Notes under the pieces: generated by a model
Database searches by the model: none
What the model saw: the letters and a program-made list of their open reading frames with translations, nothing else
What the model was told of the DNA's origin: nothing
NCBI RefSeq assembly: GCF_001571245.1
Contig: NZ_BCTK01000004.1
Coordinates: forward strand, 1 to 41,300
DNA from: Achromobacter piechaudii NBRC 102461
GTDB lineage: Bacteria > Pseudomonadota > Gammaproteobacteria > Burkholderiales > Burkholderiaceae_B
DNA: 41,300 bases
Direction: 5' to 3'
In this document: positions 19,496 to 30,797 of the stretch, one piece after another
Position numbering within the stretch: position 1 is the stretch's first letter
Layout of the letters: the number at the start of each line of letters is the position of its first letter
Position numbers and translations under genes: made by a program

Positions 19496-20442
19496 GCGCG
19501 CAATTCGGCAAGGTTGGTGTGTTGTACGGTGGCCGCTCCGCGGAGCGCGAAGTGTCGTTGATGTCCGGCAAGGGCGTGCAGCAGGCGCTTGCCAGCGCTG
19601 GCGTGGACGCGCACCTGTTCGATACCGGTGAACGCAGCCTGGCCGAACTGGCCGCCGAAGGCTTCGACCGCGTCTTCATCGCGCTGCATGGCCGCTACGG
19701 CGAAGACGGCACGATCCAGGGCGCGCTGGAATTGCTGGGCATTCCGTATACCGGCAGCGGCCCGATGGCCTCGGCGCTGGCCATGGACAAAACCATGACC
19801 AAGCGCGTGTGGCTGCAAGTCGGCCTGCCTACGCCTGAATTCGAAGTGCTGGATGCCGACACGGAACTTCGCCTGGTGCCGGATCGTCTGAGCCTGCCGC
19901 TGATCATCAAGCCGCCGCATGAAGGATCGACTGTCGGCATCACCAAGGTCGTGGGCTATTCCGACATGAAGGAAGCCTATGCCGCCGCCGCGCGCTTTGA
20001 CAGCGTGGTGCTGGCCGAACAGTTCATCATTGGCCGCGAACTGACCGTGGCGGTGCTGGGCTCGGGCAAGGGCGCGCGCGCACTGCCCGTGATCGAAATC
20101 GCCGCGCCGGGCGGCAACTACGACTACGAACACAAGTATTTCTCTGACGACACCCAGTACTTCTGCCCGGCGACGCTGCCCGACGGCGTGGCCGAGGAAG
20201 TCGCCGAGATCGCCGTCAAGGCGTATCAGGCATTGGGCTGCGAAGGCTGGGGCCGCGCCGATTTCATCCTCGACCGGGACAACCGGCCGTGGTTGCTTGA
20301 AATGAATACCTCGCCTGGCATGACCAGCCATTCGCTGGTGCCGATGGCCGCCAAGGCCGTCGGTATCAGCTACGCCGACCTTTGCGTGTCGATTCTGTCC
20401 GAGGCCTCGTGCAAAGTGCACAGCGCCCCGCGTAACGCTTGA
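19492..20442 (+). CDS. ddl: D-alanine:D-alanine ligase
   Basis: A 316-residue ATP-grasp enzyme joining two D-Ala for MurF (E. coli DdlB 306). [17 protein letters not shown] near the start, [43 protein letters not shown] and the terminal metal-binding [15 protein letters not shown] are all intact. Ser and Glu near residue 15-18 (SAEREVS) are the usual catalytic pair. GGAGAG lies just before ATG 19492, which overlaps murC by 4 bases. It makes the substrate used by the MurF half of the fused protein encoded upstream. The next gene, ftsQ, begins 12 bases on. Confidence 0.96.
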   Translation: MSAQFGKVGVLYGGRSAEREVSLMSGKGVQQALASAGVDAHLFDTGERSLAELAAEGFDRVFIALHGRYGEDGTIQGALELLGIPYTGSGPMASALAMDKTMTKRVWLQVGLPTPEFEVLDADTELRLVPDRLSLPLIIKPPHEGSTVGITKVVGYSDMKEAYAAAARFDSVVLAEQFIIGRELTVAVLGSGKGARALPVIEIAAPGGNYDYEHKYFSDDTQYFCPATLPDGVAEEVAEIAVKAYQALGCEGWGRADFILDRDNRPWLLEMNTSPGMTSHSLVPMAAKAVGISYADLCVSILSEASCKVHSAPRNA

Positions 20443-20454
20443 CCTGGATAATCC

Positions 20455-21279
20455 GTGTGGAACGACGCTCGCACTACCAACCTGATCGCCAACACGCTAG
20501 CCGTGCTGGCGGTTTGCGCCATGCTCATCGCGGGCGTGGTCTGGGTAGCGCAACGCCCGTTCTTCACGCTGACGGCCATCGAACTGGAATCGATGCCGGA
20601 CACCGATCTGCACTACGTGTCGCCGCAAGCCGTGCGCTCTGCAATCGCGGGCCGCTTCAAGGGCAACTTCTTCACGGTGGACCTGGACGACGCGCGCGAG
20701 ATTTTCGAATCCGTGCCCTGGGTGCGGCACGCCACGGTGCGCCGGATCTGGCCCAACGTGCTGCGCGTGCGGATCGAGGAACAGCAGCCCCTGGCGCTGT
20801 GGAACGAAAACCAGATGATCAACACCTGGGGCGAAGCGTTCACGGCCAATACGGGCGAGGTGGACGACGAAACCGTGCTGCCGCAATTCTCCGGGCCCGA
20901 GGGCACGGAATCGCTGGTGGTGCAACGCTACGCCGAATTGGCGCGCTGGTTCGCGCCGCTGGACATGCATGTCAAGCAGTTGGAACTGAGTCCGCGCTAC
21001 GCCTGGCGCGTGGTGCTGTCCAACGGCATGTTGCTGGACCTGGGCCGCGACCCGGGCGCGGATGCGCCCGACCCGCATGGCTTGCCCGGAGCACTGCCGT
21101 TCGCGGCACGTATTCAACGCTTTGTGCAGGCGTGGCCCACCGTGTCGGGGCGCCTGGAAGGGCGCACCATCACGCAGGCCGACCTGCGCTATCCGAATGG
21201 TTTCGCCCTGGCGCTGGCTCCGTTGCCCGCGTCGGAAACCAAATCCAAATCCACACCGAAACCTCCCAAGAAACGCTAA
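20455..21279 (+). CDS. ftsQ: Cell division protein FtsQ
   Basis: A 274-residue bitopic membrane protein of the divisome, linking early and late division proteins. A membrane helix at about residues 14-35 is followed by a POTRA domain (about 40-110, FFTLTAIELESMPDTDLHYV to PNVLRVRIEEQQPLALW in outline) and the FtsQ beta domain ending near FALALAP. The tail is a Lys/Pro/Ser-rich stretch. The start is GTG 20455 with a poor ribosome site, so it may rely on coupling to ddl. Size and order (ddl-ftsQ-ftsA) fit the family well. It is 4 bases from ftsA. Confidence 0.94.
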   Translation: MWNDARTTNLIANTLAVLAVCAMLIAGVVWVAQRPFFTLTAIELESMPDTDLHYVSPQAVRSAIAGRFKGNFFTVDLDDAREIFESVPWVRHATVRRIWPNVLRVRIEEQQPLALWNENQMINTWGEAFTANTGEVDDETVLPQFSGPEGTESLVVQRYAELARWFAPLDMHVKQLELSPRYAWRVVLSNGMLLDLGRDPGADAPDPHGLPGALPFAARIQRFVQAWPTVSGRLEGRTITQADLRYPNGFALALAPLPASETKSKSTPKPPKKR

Positions 21280-21283
21280 CGCC

Positions 21284-22510
21284 ATGACCCGTGACATCAA
21301 GGACCTTATCGTCGCCCTCGATATCGGCACCAGCAAGGTGGTGGCTGTGGTGGCTGAAATTTTGCCTGAAGGGCGATTCGAAGTGCTCGGCCTTGGCCAG
21401 CACGAATCGCGTGGCATGCGCAAGGGCGTGGTCGTCAACATCGAGACCACTGTGAATTCCATTCAGCGCGCGCTTGAAGAAGCCGAGCTGATGGCAGATT
21501 GCAAGATTCGCGACGTCTACACCGGCATTGCCGGCAGCCATATCCGCAGCTTCAATTCCAGCGGCATGGTCGCTGTGAAAGACAAAGAAGTCACCGCCAC
21601 CGACGTTGCCCGCGTCATCGAGACCGCCAAGGCGGTGAACATTCCGACCGACCAGCAAGTGCTGCACGTGCTGACGCAGGAGTTCATCGTCGACGGCCAG
21701 GAAGACATCCGCGAACCCATCGGCATGAGCGGCCTGCGCCTGGAAGTGCGCGTGCACATCGTGACGGGTGCGGTCAGCGCCGCCCAGAACATCGTCAAGT
21801 GTGTGCGCCGCTGTGGCCTGGAAGTGCAGGACCTGATCCTGCAACCGCTGGCCTCCAGCCTGGCCGTGCTGACCGCCGACGAGAAAGAACTGGGCGTCGT
21901 GCTGGTGGATATCGGCGGCGGCACCACCGATGTCGCCATCTTCACCGGCGGCGCGATCCGCCACACCGCCGTGCTGCCGATTGCCGGTGACCAGATCACC
22001 AACGACATCGCGGCCATGCTGCGCACGCCGACGCCGGATGCCGAAGAAATCAAGCTGCGCTACGGCGTGGCCAAGCAGGTGCTGGCCAGCCCCGACGAAT
22101 CCGTCGAAGTGCCGGGCCTGGGCGATCGCGGCCCGCGACAGGTCAAGCGCCAGGCGCTGGGCGCCGTGATCGAGCCGCGTGTCGAAGAGTTGTTCACGTT
22201 GGTGCAGCAGGTGGTGCGCGACTCAGGCTACGAAGATCTTCTGGCCTCGGGCGTCGTGCTGACCGGCGGTTCCGCGCAGTTGCCCGGCATGATCGAACTG
22301 GCCGAGGACGTGTTCCTCAAGCCGGTGCGCGTGGCGGTGCCTGAATACGAAGGTAGTTTGGCCGACGTGATGCGCAACCCGCGCTTCTCGACGGTGATGG
22401 GTTTGTTGCAGGAAGCTCGGATGCAGCGCGTGCGCGGCCGCAAGGTCGCCGCTCAGACAGGCAATTTCAAAAGCCTGCTTGCTCGCATGAAGGAATGGTT
22501 CATGAATTAA
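21284..22510 (+). CDS. ftsA: Cell division protein FtsA
   Basis: A 408-residue actin-like ATPase that tethers FtsZ to the membrane and recruits later divisome proteins. Actin-fold motifs are VALDIGTSKVVAVVAE (about residues 9-24), VLVDIGGGTTDVAIF, and GVVLTGGSAQLPGM. The C-terminus SLLARMKEWFMN forms the short amphipathic membrane-targeting helix. Length is nearly that of E. coli (420). ATG 21284 matches the conserved start; the frame open further upstream lies inside ftsQ. It is followed by a 192-base leader before ftsZ, longer than any other gap in the cluster up to that point. Confidence 0.96.
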   Translation: MTRDIKDLIVALDIGTSKVVAVVAEILPEGRFEVLGLGQHESRGMRKGVVVNIETTVNSIQRALEEAELMADCKIRDVYTGIAGSHIRSFNSSGMVAVKDKEVTATDVARVIETAKAVNIPTDQQVLHVLTQEFIVDGQEDIREPIGMSGLRLEVRVHIVTGAVSAAQNIVKCVRRCGLEVQDLILQPLASSLAVLTADEKELGVVLVDIGGGTTDVAIFTGGAIRHTAVLPIAGDQITNDIAAMLRTPTPDAEEIKLRYGVAKQVLASPDESVEVPGLGDRGPRQVKRQALGAVIEPRVEELFTLVQQVVRDSGYEDLLASGVVLTGGSAQLPGMIELAEDVFLKPVRVAVPEYEGSLADVMRNPRFSTVMGLLQEARMQRVRGRKVAAQTGNFKSLLARMKEWFMN

Positions 22511-22637
22511 AGAGGAAGGGGCAGGTTGGGGCCTGCTCCTTGGAACGCGTCGCGGCGGTATTGCGGGGCGGGCCAGAAAGGGGAGGCGTCTCAAACCCGT
22601 GGCGGGCCATAGCAGTCGGCATCGGCTTTGAGGCGAT

Positions 22638-22671
22638 TCACAAAATATAGGTTGTTGGGGAATTTTTGTGA
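22638..22671 (+). promoter_or_regulatory. Inverted repeat in the ftsZ leader
   Basis: TCACAAAA (22638-22645) and its exact complement TTTTGTGA (22664-22671) with an 18-base AT-rich spacer, 32 bases before ftsZ. It could be an operator or a weak leader hairpin. The surrounding 60 bases are much richer in A and T than the coding DNA, as expected for a promoter region, but no -35/-10 pair is clear. Confidence 0.4.
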
Positions 22672-22702
22672 TTTGCAAAATCGGACTTGTGAGGGAGTCA
22701 TC

Positions 22703-23887
22703 ATGATGAACTTTGAGATGCTTGAGAACAACACCAAAGGGACCGTAATCAAGGTCGTTGGTGTGGGTGGTGCGGGCGGCAATGCCGTGGCGCACATGAT
22801 TCGCAGCGGCGTGCACGGCGTGGATTTCATCTGCGCCAACACCGATGCGCAAGCGCTGGCGGCAACCAATGCCCCGGTGCAGATTCGCTTGGGCCGTACC
22901 GGCCTGGGCGCGGGCGCCAAGCCCGAGCAAGGACGTGCGTCGGCTGAAACCGCGCGCGAGGAGATCCGTGCTGCGCTGAACGGCGCACACATGGTCTTCA
23001 TCACCGCCGGCATGGGCGGTGGCACCGGCACCGGCGCGGGTCCGGTCGTGGCCGAAGTGGCAAAGGAACTGGGCATCCTGACCGTTGGCGTGGTCACCAA
23101 GCCTTTCACGTTTGAAGGCAACAAGCGCCTGAAGATGGCCGAAGACGGTATTTCCGAACTGGCCAAGCACGTGCATTCGCTCATCGTGGTGCTCAACGAG
23201 AACCTCTATGAACTGATGGACGAGGACGCGACGCAGGAAGACTGCTTCCGTTCGGCCGACGATATCCTGCACAACGCTTGCGCGGGCATCGCCGAAATCA
23301 TCAACGTCGAAGGTAACGTCAACGTCGACTTCGAAGACGTCAAGACGATCATGGGCGAGCAGGGCCAGGCCATGATGGGCACGGCATCGGCATCGGGCGC
23401 TGACCGCGCACGTGTCGCCGCCGAGCACGCCATTGCTTGCCCGCTGTTGGAAGGCGTGGACTTGAACGGCGCGCGCGGCGTGCTGGTCAACATCACCGCC
23501 AGCCGCTCGCTGAAGATGCGCGAAACGCGCGAAATCATGGAAACGATCCGCAGCTACGCTTCGGACGACGCCACCGTGATCTTCGGTACGGCCTACGACG
23601 AGTCCATGGGTGAAAACCTGCGCGTGACCGTGGTTGCAACCGGCCTTGGCCGTGCGCAGGCGCGTCCGCAACTGGTGCAAAGCACGGCTGAAGTGCTGCG
23701 TACCGGTACCGACAACATGCCCATGGGCACGATGCCGGCCGGCCAAGGTGGCGATTACCGCAATCTGGACATGCCCTCTGTGATGCGCAATCCGCGCAGC
23801 CAGGCGTCGGCCCAGGTGCGTGCGTTGGAAAGCTCGGGTATGGATCATTTCGACATCCCGGCATTCCTGCGCAAGCAGGCGGATTGA
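22703..23887 (+). CDS. ftsZ: Cell division GTPase FtsZ
   Basis: A 394-residue tubulin homologue that polymerises into the Z ring. The N-terminal IKVVGVGGAGGNAV, the tubulin signature GGGTGTGAGPV (105-115) and the synergy-loop segment NVDFEDVKTIMG are present. After a variable linker (about 330-380) the protein ends in DIPAFLRKQAD, the conserved tail that binds FtsA and other partners. AGGGAG (22692-22697) precedes two adjacent ATG codons, 22703 and 22706; spacing allows either, differing by one methionine. The gene has its own leader with an AT-rich inverted repeat, so extra regulation apart from the upstream operon is likely (inferred). Confidence 0.97.
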   Translation: MMNFEMLENNTKGTVIKVVGVGGAGGNAVAHMIRSGVHGVDFICANTDAQALAATNAPVQIRLGRTGLGAGAKPEQGRASAETAREEIRAALNGAHMVFITAGMGGGTGTGAGPVVAEVAKELGILTVGVVTKPFTFEGNKRLKMAEDGISELAKHVHSLIVVLNENLYELMDEDATQEDCFRSADDILHNACAGIAEIINVEGNVNVDFEDVKTIMGEQGQAMMGTASASGADRARVAAEHAIACPLLEGVDLNGARGVLVNITASRSLKMRETREIMETIRSYASDDATVIFGTAYDESMGENLRVTVVATGLGRAQARPQLVQSTAEVLRTGTDNMPMGTMPAGQGGDYRNLDMPSVMRNPRSQASAQVRALESSGMDHFDIPAFLRKQAD

Positions 23888-23928
23888 TCGAAAGAGCCGA
23901 CTACAGGCTCTGAATCGCACTCCCTCAT

Positions 23929-23962
23929 CTCCGGCTCGCTTGTCCCCGCGGGCGAGCCGGAG
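23929..23962 (+). terminator. GC-rich hairpin after ftsZ
   Basis: CTCCGGCTCGC (23929-23939) pairs perfectly with GCGAGCCGGAG (23952-23962) around a 12-base loop. It lies 41 bases after ftsZ. No T tract follows, so it may protect the mRNA 3' end or attenuate rather than terminate. A smaller AGAGCC/GGCTCT hairpin lies just before it (23893-23911). Confidence 0.4.
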
Positions 23963-24128
23963 GCGGAGCGGTCCGTGTTTCCCTTGCACGGTTCTATAAA
24001 GGGACGGAAGTATCGGTCGATCCGGGCCCGCGTGATGGCGCCGAGGATCGGACAGCGTTACAATACGTCAGTTACGCCGGCAATCTGTACTCTTCTTGCC
24101 GGCTTCCTGGCTCTAATAACCAAGCATC

Positions 24129-25052
24129 ATGTTCCGACAACGCAGCATCCAGAATCTAGTCCGCACGACAGGCGTCGGCGTCCACTCGGGACGGCGGGTA
24201 GAGCTCACCCTGCGTCCGGCACAGCCCAATACGGGTATCGTTTTTCACCGTGTAGACCTGCCTGAAGTCGTGGACCTGCCAGCAGTGGCCACGGGCGTGG
24301 GCGACACGCGCATGGCGTCGGTCCTGCAACAGGGCAACGTCCGCGTTTCCACGGTGGAGCATCTCATGTCGGCATTGGCCGGCCTGGGTATCGACAATCT
24401 GCATATCGACCTCACTGCCGAAGAAGTCCCAATCATGGACGGCAGTGCGGCAACCTTTGTTTATCTGTTGCGCTCGGCGGGAATCGTCGAGCAGAACGCG
24501 CCCAAGCAGTTCATCCGCGTCAAGAAGACGGTGGAAGTGCGCGAGGGCGAAGGCCGCAACGAAAAATGGGCGCGGCTCGAACCGCATGAAGGCTACGCGT
24601 TGGCCTTCTCGATCGACTTCCGCCATCCCGCTATTGACTCCACCGCCAATTTCGCCGAAATCGATTTCGCCACGCATTCGTATGTGCGCGAAATCGCCCG
24701 GGCGCGCACCTTTGGCTTCGTGAACGAAGTGGAAGCGCTGCGCTCGATGGGCCTGGCCCGTGGCGGCAGCCTGGATAACGCCATCGTCATGGACGAGTAC
24801 CGTGTGCTGAACAGCGACGGGCTGCGCTATGACGACGAATTCGTGAAGCACAAGATCCTGGACGCCATCGGCGACCTCTATCTGCTGGGCAAACCCCTGG
24901 TGGCGCGCTACGTGGCGTGCAAGTCGGGCCACGGCCTGAACAACCAGTTGGCGCGTGCGTTGCTTGCGCAGCAAGACGCATGGGAACTGGTCACCTATGA
25001 ATCTCAGGCTGAAGCGCCGCAAGCCTTCCGCCACGAATGGAAGCTGGCGTAA
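24129..25052 (+). CDS. lpxC: UDP-3-O-acyl-N-acetylglucosamine deacetylase LpxC
   Basis: A 307-residue zinc enzyme catalysing the committed step of lipid A synthesis (E. coli 305). Zinc ligands His78 ([15 protein letters not shown]), His241 and Asp245 ([12 protein letters not shown]), the catalytic Glu77 and His268 ([10 protein letters not shown]) are all present, along with [17 protein letters not shown] 24129 matches the conserved N-terminal [18 protein letters not shown]. It is 241 bases from ftsZ, so it may be transcribed separately; TACAAT (24059-24064) could be a -10 but has no clear -35. Its usual place as the last gene of the dcw cluster is conserved. Confidence 0.97.
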   Translation: MFRQRSIQNLVRTTGVGVHSGRRVELTLRPAQPNTGIVFHRVDLPEVVDLPAVATGVGDTRMASVLQQGNVRVSTVEHLMSALAGLGIDNLHIDLTAEEVPIMDGSAATFVYLLRSAGIVEQNAPKQFIRVKKTVEVREGEGRNEKWARLEPHEGYALAFSIDFRHPAIDSTANFAEIDFATHSYVREIARARTFGFVNEVEALRSMGLARGGSLDNAIVMDEYRVLNSDGLRYDDEFVKHKILDAIGDLYLLGKPLVARYVACKSGHGLNNQLARALLAQQDAWELVTYESQAEAPQAFRHEWKLA

Positions 25053-25128
25053 CGCTGGCTTTCTGATGCGCGGCGGGGGCGGCCCCATCGCGCCGAGGAC
25101 ATCCCGCTGTTCTGAGTGTCCTGCCATG

Positions 25129-25149
25129 GGATGACCCTTCGCGTCATCC
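25129..25149. repeat. Hairpin between convergent lpxC and dciA
   Basis: GGATGAC (25129-25135) pairs with GTCATCC (25143-25149) around a 7-base loop. It sits midway in the 205-base gap where the two genes converge. Neither side has a T tract. Apart from this I see nothing in the gap. Confidence 0.4.
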
Positions 25150-25257
25150 ACTCGCGCGATAGTCGCCATCCGGCTGCAAACCATAGTCGTAGTCCGACGA
25201 GAACTTGGTTTCGCTTCGTTTCCATGCGCCGTGCGCGCCGGACAAAGCCGGATTGCT

Positions 25258-25749
25258 TCAGCTACTCTTGTGATGCCTCAAGAGCTTGGCAACCGCATCG
25301 GCCAACGGGCCGGGGCGCAATTTTTCGTGCAGCGTCTCGAATGCGCCCAGGGCAGTGTTGCCCAGGGGTTGCGCCTCTTTGGGAGGGCGCGGCTGGCGGG
25401 CGCCAGGTTTCGGTAACCCCGCTTGTACCTTGACGGCAATTTCGTTAAGGTTCCAGCCTTGATCGGCCAGCGCGCGCGCCACGCGCGGCGCCAATTGCCG
25501 CATCTTGGCCGCATGAGCGGCACTGGGCACCACCAGGTGCAGGCACTGGTTTTCCAGCTTGCCCACCTGGCAGACAGCACCTAGCGGGGCGGGCAGAACC
25601 GCCGCCACCGCATACTGAATTTGCAAGTGCTTGCGGGCAGTCGCCAACACACCGGCGCCCCGCATGTCATGACCCAGCCATCCCAGAGCGGTATTTTCTT
25701 TCCGCCGGCTGGCACTGGAACGTTGACGGTATGAAGTGGGTCTATTCAT
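25258..25749 (-). CDS. dciA: DUF721 (DciA-like) protein
   Basis: A 163-residue protein with a basic N-terminus (NRPTSYRQRSSASRRKENTALGWL) and a DUF721 core at about residues 28-115 (LQIQYAVAAVLPAPLGA, LHLVVPSAAHAAKMRQLAPRV). DUF721 includes DciA, the loader/operator of the DnaB helicase in bacteria that lack DnaC; the assignment rests on the domain pattern and genomic place between lpxC and secA and is moderate. A low-complexity Pro/Arg linker precedes a C-terminal helix. ATG 25749 was preferred; a TTG at 25776 is possible. It is head to head with the M23 peptidase, with only 29 bases between start codons. Confidence 0.75.
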   Translation of the reverse strand: MNRPTSYRQRSSASRRKENTALGWLGHDMRGAGVLATARKHLQIQYAVAAVLPAPLGAVCQVGKLENQCLHLVVPSAAHAAKMRQLAPRVARALADQGWNLNEIAVKVQAGLPKPGARQPRPPKEAQPLGNTALGAFETLHEKLRPGPLADAVAKLLRHHKSS

Positions 25750-25778
25750 CCCGGCTCTAAGAGAATTAGGAAGCAATC

Positions 25779-26780
25779 TTGAAAATCGTGATTATGCACG
25801 CCCGCGACGGGCGGGACGGGCATCTCACCCTGGGTGGCGCGCGGCTGGCGTTGCTGCTTGGGGCTGCTCTGATGACCGCCGCCATCTTTGGCGCTGCGCT
25901 ACAGCGATACCTTACTCCCATCCTGCCGGCGGTACACGCCGTGGGCTGGCCGCTGGCGCAGCAGTCCGGCCGCGACACCGATTTCCTGCGTGGAAACATG
26001 AACCTGCTGGCCGCCAAGGTGGGCGCGCTGCAAGCCAAGCTGGTCAGTATCGACGGACTGGGCCAGCGCGTGGCCAAGGTCGCGGGCGTGGCGTACACCG
26101 ACCCCGAACTAGCCAAGCAGCTGGCCGTGGCCCAACCCGAGGCGCTGACGCAACCGGAAGCGACGCAGGTCATGGATGACCTGTTCACCGATCATCCGCC
26201 GCCCAGCGCGGCATCGGCCGAGGCGCTGGGCCGCCAGCTCGATGAAATCCAGGCGCGGCTGGCGCAGCAGTCCGACAACCTGAAACTGCTGGACGCGGCG
26301 CTGACCAAGCGGTCGGCGGATCAGGCGCGCATGCCCACCGCCATGCCCATCACCGATTACCCCTACCTGAGTTCCTCTTACGGCTGGCGCCGCAATCCGG
26401 TAACCGGCCGCACCGCCATGCACGAAGGGCTGGATTTCGCGGCCCCGTCGGGTACGCCCATCCTTGCCGCCTCTGGCGGGGTGGTGCTGGAAGCCAAGTT
26501 CCAGCCCGGCTTCGGAAATATGGTCGAAATCGACCATGGCGATGGCTTGATAACCCGCTATGCCCATGCGTCCTCGCTGATGGTCAAGCAGGGTCAACTG
26601 GTAGAACGCGGCCAGCAAGTGGCCCGCGTGGGCAGTTCCGGCCGGTCTACCGGCCCGCACCTGCACTTTGAAGTCCGCCTTGCCGGACAACCGCTGGACC
26701 CGCGCCTGTTCCTGGGTTCCCAGCAAAACGCGCCGCCTGCCTTGGCGCAAGCCGGGGCGGCTGAACCTGCGGCGCGCTGA
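25779..26780 (+). CDS. M23 family metallopeptidase, membrane anchored
   Basis: A 333-residue protein with a signal anchor (about residues 22-46), a periplasmic coiled-coil region (about 70-180) and a C-terminal LytM/M23 domain. The zinc site is intact: His and Asp in MHEGLDFAAPSG and the HLHFEVR motif, with YAHASSLMVKQGQ between them. Such enzymes cleave peptidoglycan crosslinks; since the metal ligands are present it should be a hydrolase rather than a degenerate activator (inferred). The start is TTG 25779, supported by AGGAAG at 25768-25773; ATG 25794 lacks a ribosome site. It occupies the place of secM in E. coli, between lpxC and secA, and has no relation to SecM. Confidence 0.88.
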   Translation: MKIVIMHARDGRDGHLTLGGARLALLLGAALMTAAIFGAALQRYLTPILPAVHAVGWPLAQQSGRDTDFLRGNMNLLAAKVGALQAKLVSIDGLGQRVAKVAGVAYTDPELAKQLAVAQPEALTQPEATQVMDDLFTDHPPPSAASAEALGRQLDEIQARLAQQSDNLKLLDAALTKRSADQARMPTAMPITDYPYLSSSYGWRRNPVTGRTAMHEGLDFAAPSGTPILAASGGVVLEAKFQPGFGNMVEIDHGDGLITRYAHASSLMVKQGQLVERGQQVARVGSSGRSTGPHLHFEVRLAGQPLDPRLFLGSQQNAPPALAQAGAAEPAAR

Positions 26781-26955
26781 CCGGTCAAACCGGACAACTT
26801 CAGCACTCTGGCCATAGGGCCAGGCTATTACGCGCCAGGTGCGTTAAACTGGTTCGTTTCCCAGCGGACCCCCGCTCAACCAATAAATCAAAGTCACGGG
26901 AGGCGCTGCCCTTGCCTTTTGCAGGCGCGGCGTGGCTCGTGCGGCCGACATACGC

Positions 26956-29691
<2,736 letters not shown>

Positions 29692-29706
29692 TCAAGGGAT
29701 AACTCC

Positions 29707-30426
29707 ATGCTGCATTCCGTCGGCCGTACCGAATTCGACCACGCCGTCGTGATGGTGCGCGACCGGCTGGATGCGCTGGCGCCTCATTACGAGCGCCAGG
29801 GTTTTCACCTTAGCGACAAGGCAGTGCATAACCTGGGGTCGTGCAACCGGCTGATCGTGTTGGAAGGCACGTACGTCGAGCTGCTCGGATGGCCCACGGG
29901 GGCGCCGCCCGCCCGCAAGGAAATTGCCGATTCCCCGTTCGGACTAGAGGCCTTGGTGTTTCGCACCTATGACGCCGAAGCCACCTACGAACGCTTGAAG
30001 GCTGCCGGGTTTGCCGTGAACCCGGTGCAGGAACTCACCCGTCCGGCCATGCTGGATGGTCAGCAGGTCCAAGCCCGCTTTCACACCGTGCGCTTTGCGG
30101 AACAACCGCTGCCTGGTATCCGCATGTATTTCTGCCGTCATCTGACGCCCGAATGCGTGTGGTCGCCGGAGTTGATGGCGCATCCGAATGGCGCGCGCAG
30201 CCTGTACCGCATCGACGCCCGCGCGGCGGATGCCCAGGCGGTGGCCCAGCGCCTGGCGCTTGTGGCTGATGTATCGGCCGAAGCGGCCAACGGCGGCTGG
30301 GACGTGCCGCTGGCCAATCTGCGCATCCACGTTCAGCAGGACGCGACGGCCTTGGCGCCGGTGCTGTCCACGCTGACGCTGGAAAATCGCGACGGCGCTC
30401 ACTACACGCTGGATACCGGTCTGTAG
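29707..30426 (+). CDS. VOC superfamily (glyoxalase-like domain) protein
   Basis: A 239-residue cytoplasmic protein with a glyoxalase-like fold: FDHAVVMVRDRLDALAPHYERQGF at the start (first beta-alpha-beta unit, residues 10-33), then NRLIVLEGTYVELLGW, and a second half with FRTYDAEATYERLKAAGF. His12 and Glu/His residues in the equivalent strands could bind metal. It fits the family often listed as glyoxalase-3-like, with unknown substrate. It begins 15 bases after secA and is probably co-transcribed. I cannot assign a reaction. Confidence 0.8.
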   Translation: MLHSVGRTEFDHAVVMVRDRLDALAPHYERQGFHLSDKAVHNLGSCNRLIVLEGTYVELLGWPTGAPPARKEIADSPFGLEALVFRTYDAEATYERLKAAGFAVNPVQELTRPAMLDGQQVQARFHTVRFAEQPLPGIRMYFCRHLTPECVWSPELMAHPNGARSLYRIDARAADAQAVAQRLALVADVSAEAANGGWDVPLANLRIHVQQDATALAPVLSTLTLENRDGAHYTLDTGL

Positions 30427-30726
30427 GATCACGCGCTTGCGATGGGGGCGGGCGTGTGAGCTTGCCCGATCCTGACTCCTTTCCCGGCCTGAATACGGGC
30501 ACATCGCCCTGGTCCTATCGCGACCAGCGCGGGCTGCTCTGATGCTGTGACCGCGTGTCTTCCTGCGCGCACGGCGCGTGGACGCCCCTAAAAGTCCCCA
30601 ACCAGCCCAGCCGCCCGGGCCTTCCCGACGGGTTTAGGCCTGGCTGCCCCTTTCTGCGCTCCCCCATCAACCCCGAAACAATGTTCGCAGCGTGCGGCCG
30701 CGTCCGCATTTCCGGGCAAACCCTGC
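30427..30726. other. Gap without a recognisable gene
   Basis: About 300 bases between the VOC gene and the promoter of the GntR regulator. No coding frame with a ribosome site and no strong terminator was found. The in-frame codons upstream of the GntR start (from 30555) are Pro/Arg/Cys-rich and not homologous to regulators. Confidence 0.5.
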
Positions 30727-30762
30727 TTGCAAGGCAAAGTGTATGCACTTTAGTATGCACTT
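30727..30762 (+). promoter_or_regulatory. Promoter and operator of the GntR gene
   Basis: TTGCAA (-35, 30727-30732) and TAGTAT (-10, 30751-30756) are 18 bases apart. Over them lies a perfect inverted repeat AAAGTG-TATG-CACTTT (30736-30751) and a second half copy, AGTATGCACTT (30752-30762), so TATGCACTT occurs twice with a 12-base period. A dyad covering the spacer and -10 fits repression by the adjacent FadR-type GntR protein (inferred). Confidence 0.6.
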
Positions 30763-30797
30763 CATCCCGACACGTTCCCGCGAATTCCATCCCTGCC

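Noticed and set aside
22516..22541. Hairpin after ftsA as a terminator
   Set aside because: No T tract follows and ftsZ is normally expressed with or downstream of ftsA; treated as a leader structure.
22223..23989. Minus-strand open frame of 588 codons opposite ftsA-ftsZ
   Set aside because: It spans two certain genes and the gap between them, has no homology I can see and no ribosome site.
26781..26955. A SecM-like arrest peptide gene ahead of secA
   Set aside because: No short frame with a signal sequence or an arrest motif was found; the gap is too short and the upstream gene is an M23 peptidase.
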